From NCBI RefSeq assembly GCF_019312595.1, contig NZ_JAHWDQ010000001.1, forward strand, positions 1,288,788 through 1,352,787: DNA of 64,000 nt, read 5' to 3'. How positions within the stretch are numbered: position 1 is the stretch's first letter; every line of letters starts with the position of its first letter. This document shows, piece by piece, positions 60,633 to 64,000 of this stretch. This DNA is from Zhongshania aquimaris (lineage in GTDB: Bacteria; Pseudomonadota; Gammaproteobacteria; Pseudomonadales; Spongiibacteraceae). The notes beneath the pieces were generated by a model. The model was not told where the DNA came from and ran no database searches. It worked only from the letters and a program-made list of their open reading frames with translations. Made by a program: the position numbers and the translations under genes.

Positions 60633-61034
60633 ATGAGCAATGAGTTCCTTAAACATATCAAATGGAATAGCGACGGCCTGGTCGCCGCCATTGCCCAGGA
60701 CGCGAGTAGCGGTCGCGTACTAATGATGGCATGGATGAACGCTGAGTCACTGCAAATTAGTGTCGACACCGGCGACGCCGTGTATTGGTCGCGCTCGCGC
60801 GCCAAGCTATGGCGCAAAGGTGAAAGCTCTGGGAATGTCCAAAAAATTCGCGCGATCGAGCTAGATTGCGACGGCGACGCCCTGCTTCTTCAAGTAGAGC
60901 AACTTGGCGGTATAGCCTGCCATACAGGTCGTCAAAGTTGCTTTTATCGCCGCCTCTCTACTGGCGACTGGCAAACGACCGAAGCCGTATTAAAAGATCC
61001 GGCCACCATGTATCAACACGTGGACAAGACATGA
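60633..61034 (+). CDS. hisI: Phosphoribosyl-AMP cyclohydrolase
   Basis: HisI hydrolyses the adenine ring of PR-AMP in histidine synthesis. The zinc-binding segment [19 protein letters not shown] and [17 protein letters not shown] with its two cysteines are clear. The frame starts at a GTG at 60621; the ATG at 60633 is preferred (133 residues), but no good ribosome-binding site precedes either. It overlaps hisE by four bases (ATGA). Here hisI and hisE are separate genes, as in Pseudomonas. Confidence 0.95.
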   Translation: MSNEFLKHIKWNSDGLVAAIAQDASSGRVLMMAWMNAESLQISVDTGDAVYWSRSRAKLWRKGESSGNVQKIRAIELDCDGDALLLQVEQLGGIACHTGRQSCFYRRLSTGDWQTTEAVLKDPATMYQHVDKT

Positions 61035-61363
61035 CACAATCTATTCTGGAACAACTAGACACCGTGTTGGCATCGCGCAAAACTGGCGATCCTGACAGCT
61101 CTTATGTCGCCAGCCTACATCACAAAGGTTTAAATAAAATACTTGAAAAAGTAGGCGAAGAAGCAATCGAAACCGTACTTGCAGCAAAAGACGCAGAACG
61201 CGACCAAGATAATAGCAAACTTATTTATGAAACCGCTGATCTGTGGTTTCATAGCTTGGTTATGTTGTCACATCTCGGTGCTGGTCATGAGCAAGTGCTC
61301 GACGAATTAGCGCGTCGATTTGGTCTTTCTGGACACGACGAAAAAGCAGCGCGCGACAAGTAA
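61031..61363 (+). CDS. hisE: Phosphoribosyl-ATP pyrophosphatase
   Basis: HisE is a 110-residue all-alpha NTP pyrophosphohydrolase that converts PR-ATP to PR-AMP. It has the MazG-like pattern [32 protein letters not shown] and the metal-binding region [20 protein letters not shown]. The start ATG overlaps the stop of hisI, so the true start is at 61031, although the frame is open further upstream in hisI. It is followed by tatA 37 bases later. Confidence 0.96.
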   Translation: MTQSILEQLDTVLASRKTGDPDSSYVASLHHKGLNKILEKVGEEAIETVLAAKDAERDQDNSKLIYETADLWFHSLVMLSHLGAGHEQVLDELARRFGLSGHDEKAARDK

Positions 61364-61400
61364 ACTCCCAACAAATTAATAAGCAATAAGGAACGACATT

Positions 61401-61631
61401 ATGGGTTTAGGCGGCATTAGTATTTGGCAACTCTTAATTATTCTCGCCATCGTAGTTTTGCTATTTGGCACCAAAAAACTGAAAGGCATGGGCAGCGATC
61501 TCGGCGGCGCATTAAAAGGCTTTAAAGACAGCATGCAAGGCGATGACGACGCCAAAAATATTGAAAAGAAAGAACAAGAAGACACTGACGCTGCTCAAAA
61601 AACAGAGAAAAAAGACGAGTCAAAACTGTAA
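61401..61631 (+). CDS. tatA: Sec-independent translocase subunit TatA
   Basis: This 76-residue protein has one short membrane helix ([19 protein letters not shown]), then the amphipathic helix [21 protein letters not shown] with the conserved FGxxKL (FGTKKL) hinge, and a charged tail. TatA multimers form the pore for folded twin-arginine precursors, such as PhoD in this window. ATG follows AAGGAACG. First gene of tatABC. Confidence 0.97.
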   Translation: MGLGGISIWQLLIILAIVVLLFGTKKLKGMGSDLGGALKGFKDSMQGDDDAKNIEKKEQEDTDAAQKTEKKDESKL

Positions 61632-62018
61632 ATGTTTGATATCGGCTTTGCAGAACTACTGGTCATTGCCGTTCTAGGCCTGTTAATACTTGGCCCAGAA
61701 CGCTTGCCCGGTGCAATTAGAACAACGTCTTTGTGGATCGGACGCCTGCGCCGAAGTTTTAATAACATTCGCTCTGAAATAGAAAAAGAAGTTGGCGCCG
61801 ATGAAATTCGTCGCCAGCTACACAATGAGTCGATACTGGCCTCGCTAAAAGAAACCAAAAACACCGTAAAAAAAGAAATTCAAAATGCCGAGCAGCAACT
61901 CAGCGAAGCAGAGAACAGTATCGCGGCAGACAACACGCAAAACAAACCGGCAAAAGACTCAGACGACAACTCCATTCAAGAAACACACACAGCAACAGAT
62001 CAAGATAAAACACCATGA
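61632..62018 (+). CDS. tatB: Sec-independent translocase subunit TatB
   Basis: This 128-residue protein starts at the base after the tatA stop. Features: [26 protein letters not shown] with the conserved E and GP hinge, an amphipathic helix, and an acidic, Gln/Asp-rich tail ([16 protein letters not shown]). TatB forms the receptor with TatC. Overlaps tatC by four bases. Confidence 0.96.
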   Translation: MFDIGFAELLVIAVLGLLILGPERLPGAIRTTSLWIGRLRRSFNNIRSEIEKEVGADEIRRQLHNESILASLKETKNTVKKEIQNAEQQLSEAENSIAADNTQNKPAKDSDDNSIQETHTATDQDKTP

Positions 62019-62773
62019 GCGATGCCGAACAGGATCAAAGTCAGCCACTAATTGCCCACCTAACTGAGCTGCGTGATCGGCTACTGCGTATTGTCCTCGC
62101 TGTATTAATCTGCACACTGGCGCTGTTCCCGTTTGCCAATAACATTTACACCTTTGTGTCTGAGCCTATGCAGCGCCTATTGCCTGAAGGCAGCAGCATG
62201 ATAGCGACGGAAATTGCATCTACCTTTCTTACACCCTTTAAGCTGGTCTTAGTCTCCGCATTTTGCCTAGCTATGCCAGTCATTCTGCATCAAATATGGC
62301 AGTTCGTTTCACCGGGCATGTACCGCCACGAAAAACGCATCGCCGCACCGCTACTAATTTCAAGTGTCGCCCTATTTTATGCCGGCCTGGCCTTCGCCTA
62401 CTATGTAGTATTTCCATTGGTGTTCGGCTTTTTCAGCGGCATTACACCGGAGGGCGTAAGCTACACCCCTGATATAGCACGCTTCTTAGACACTGCGCTT
62501 AAACTCTTTTTGGCTTTCGGAGTCGCTTTTGAAATCCCTATTGCGACGGTACTCGTCATCGCCTCGGGCGCCATCACAGCAAATGAGTTAGCCGAAAAAC
62601 GCCCCTATGTGGTCATTGCCTGCTTTGTCTTTGGCATGCTGCTAACACCACCGGATGTGATTTCACAGATGCTACTAGCGGTGCCTATGTGGCTATTGTT
62701 TGAAGTCGGAATTATCTTCGGCAGACTGGTAAAAAAGAAGGCGGCAGCGATTGGCGGCGAAGAACAAGATTAG
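62015..62773 (+). CDS. tatC: Sec-independent translocase subunit TatC
   Basis: This 252-residue polytopic protein has six hydrophobic segments. Conserved parts: [22 protein letters not shown] at the N-terminus, [33 protein letters not shown], and [19 protein letters not shown]. TatC recognises the twin-arginine motif. Converges with dnaB, with 13 bases between the stops. Confidence 0.97.
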   Translation: MSDAEQDQSQPLIAHLTELRDRLLRIVLAVLICTLALFPFANNIYTFVSEPMQRLLPEGSSMIATEIASTFLTPFKLVLVSAFCLAMPVILHQIWQFVSPGMYRHEKRIAAPLLISSVALFYAGLAFAYYVVFPLVFGFFSGITPEGVSYTPDIARFLDTALKLFLAFGVAFEIPIATVLVIASGAITANELAEKRPYVVIACFVFGMLLTPPDVISQMLLAVPMWLLFEVGIIFGRLVKKKAAAIGGEEQD

Positions 62774-62786
62774 ATTGCAAGCAATA

Positions 62787-64000
62787 TCAATACTCGTCTG
62801 GCGGCGCCTCGTAACCAAAGGCTAGATTTTCAAAACGGGTGTGCTTCCCGATAAAGCTTAGGCGCGCTGTTCCAATCGGGCCGTTACGCTGCTTACCAAT
62901 AATAATTTCAGCCATGCCCTTATCAGCCGACTCTTCGTTGTACACTTCATCGCGATAAATAAACATGATGACGTCAGCATCCTGCTCGATCGCACCAGAC
63001 TCCCGCAAATCTGAATTGATTGGTCGCTTATTTGGTCGCTGCTCCAGGGCGCGGTTAAGCTGCGACAAGGCAACAACTGGGCACTCAAATTCCTTGGCGA
63101 TTCCTTTCAAGGAGCGCGAAATTTCAGATATTTCTGCGGTACGGCCTTCACTGCCAGTACCGGCTACTTTCATTAACTGTAAATAGTCGAGCATGATCAT
63201 GCCGATACCACCGTGTTCACGGACGATTTTTCGTGCACGTGAACGCACTTCGGTCGGCGTTAATGCCGGCGTATCATCGATAAACAAGGGCCGATCTTTC
63301 AGCTTTGTTACCGCTGCACTCAGCTTTGGCCAATCCTCCTCTTCAAGTTTGCCGGTCCGCACACGGGTCTGATCAATACGCCCAACCGACGACAACATCC
63401 GCATCATCAATTGATTTGCCGGCATCTCCATACTGAACACAAGCATCGGCAAATCGCTATTCAGCAGGGCATTTTCGACCAGGTTCATCGCAAATGTGGT
63501 TTTACCCATCGACGGTCTCGCCGCGACAATGATGAGATCAGATTTTTGCAAACCCGATGTCATTTCGTCGAGCTTTTCAAAGCCGGTGGTGAGACCAGTA
63601 ATTGCGCTGTCACTGCTAAACAATTCGTCGATTTTATCAACGGCCTGTTTGAGTAACGGGTTAATCGGGGTGAGACCACCGGTCTTAGGGCGCTCCTCAG
63701 AAATCTGCATGATGGCCCGTTCGGCCTCATCCAAAATTTCATCACTGTTACGGCCTTCGGGATTAAAACTATTATCAGCGATCGCATTAGCTGCGCTGAT
63801 CAATGAACGAAACGTTGCCCGCTCCCGCACAGCCTGCGCATACGCGCGAATATTGACTACGGAAGGGGTATTACTGGCGATGTCAGCGAGATACGCAGAA
63901 CCGCCCACTGACTCCAGCTCACCAGATTTTGCGAGCGATTCAGCAAGAGTGACGACGTCTATCGGTTGCTGTAGCTGCACAAGGCGCACCATTTGCGCGA
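62787..64000 (-). CDS. dnaB: Replicative DNA helicase DnaB (N-terminal end outside window)
   Basis: About 400 residues are visible and the frame continues past the window edge; roughly 60-70 N-terminal residues are missing compared with usual DnaB length. The end of the N-terminal domain (PIDVVTLAESLAKSGELESVGGSAYLADIA) and the complete RecA-like motor are seen: Walker A ARPSMGKTTFAMN, Walker B IGMIMLDYLQLM, SRSLKGIAKEFECPVVALSQLNRALEQRPNKRP and LRESGAIEQDADVIMFIYRDEVY. DnaB unwinds DNA ahead of the replisome. Its proximity to the DnaT-like and P-like genes may be meaningful. Confidence 0.97.
   Translation of the reverse strand, partial: AQMVRLVQLQQPIDVVTLAESLAKSGELESVGGSAYLADIASNTPSVVNIRAYAQAVRERATFRSLISAANAIADNSFNPEGRNSDEILDEAERAIMQISEERPKTGGLTPINPLLKQAVDKIDELFSSDSAITGLTTGFEKLDEMTSGLQKSDLIIVAARPSMGKTTFAMNLVENALLNSDLPMLVFSMEMPANQLMMRMLSSVGRIDQTRVRTGKLEEEDWPKLSAAVTKLKDRPLFIDDTPALTPTEVRSRARKIVREHGGIGMIMLDYLQLMKVAGTGSEGRTAEISEISRSLKGIAKEFECPVVALSQLNRALEQRPNKRPINSDLRESGAIEQDADVIMFIYRDEVYNEESADKGMAEIIIGKQRNGPIGTARLSFIGKHTRFENLAFGYEAPPDEY

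Overview
The window reads as the chromosome of a marine-type gammaproteobacterium, most like the Cellvibrionales (perhaps Spongiibacteraceae). This placement is inference from gene order and protein type: lnt-leuS-lptE-holA, pilMNOPQ-aroK-aroB-gltBD-hemE next to a divergent PBP1A gene, and ubiE-ubiJ-ubiB-hisI-hisE-tatABC beside dnaB are all Pseudomonas-like syntenies. No rRNA, tRNA or CRISPR array was recognised.

Layout. 1-6.5 kb: end of lnt, a small accessory patch (an orphan gene and a roughly 630-bp inverted-repeat region), then leuS-lptE-holA. 6.5-10.8 kb: two exported phosphatases (a calcineurin-like lipoprotein and a Tat-type PhoD) and a small lipoprotein. 11.34-15.7 kb: a cluster of six integron gene cassettes with five recognisable attC sites and no integrase gene in the window. 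15.8-18.7 kb: cobalamin nucleotide-loop genes cobU, cobT, cobC and a PduO-type adenosyltransferase. 18.7-26.7 kb: ROK kinase, ampDE, tesB, a dehydrogenase gene split by a MITE, a HAD phosphatase, a YadGH-type ABC exporter and a TetR regulator. 26.8-37.5 kb: fadH, several lipoproteins and enzymes, cysE, tag. 37.6-54.2 kb: hemE, gltDB, aroBK, pilQPONM and divergent mrcA. 54.2-64 kb: radA, a DnaT-repeat protein with a lambda-P-like partner, ubiEJB, hisIE, tatABC and the start of dnaB on the minus strand.

The most unusual part is the cassette cluster. In all six cassettes the 7-base box at the left junction (GTTRRRY-like) is the exact reverse complement of the R'' box near the right end (GTTGGGC/GCCCAAC, GTTAAAT/ATTTAAC, GTTAGGC/GCCTAAC, GTTATGT/ACATAAC twice, GTTAAAT/ATTTAAC). 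This is what cassette excision and integration chemistry predicts. The cargo is a monooxygenase-like protein, a membrane protein, a MAPEG protein, a YefM-YoeB toxin-antitoxin pair, an unknown helical protein, and a divergent AhpD-like/HxlR pair. Two 176-bp miniature elements with inverted ends sit exactly on two cassette junctions, with GTT on both sides. They look like a MITE family, or gene-less units, that targets the integron recombination point.

A different, 263-bp MITE interrupts a medium-chain dehydrogenase gene at 22.9 kb with a CTAG duplication; removing it and one CTAG restores a 333-codon frame. The other notable locus is the replication-protein pair at 55.7-57.4 kb: a protein with three tandem DnaT-like repeats, overlapped by a gene for a lambda-P-like putative helicase loader, about 5 kb from dnaB.
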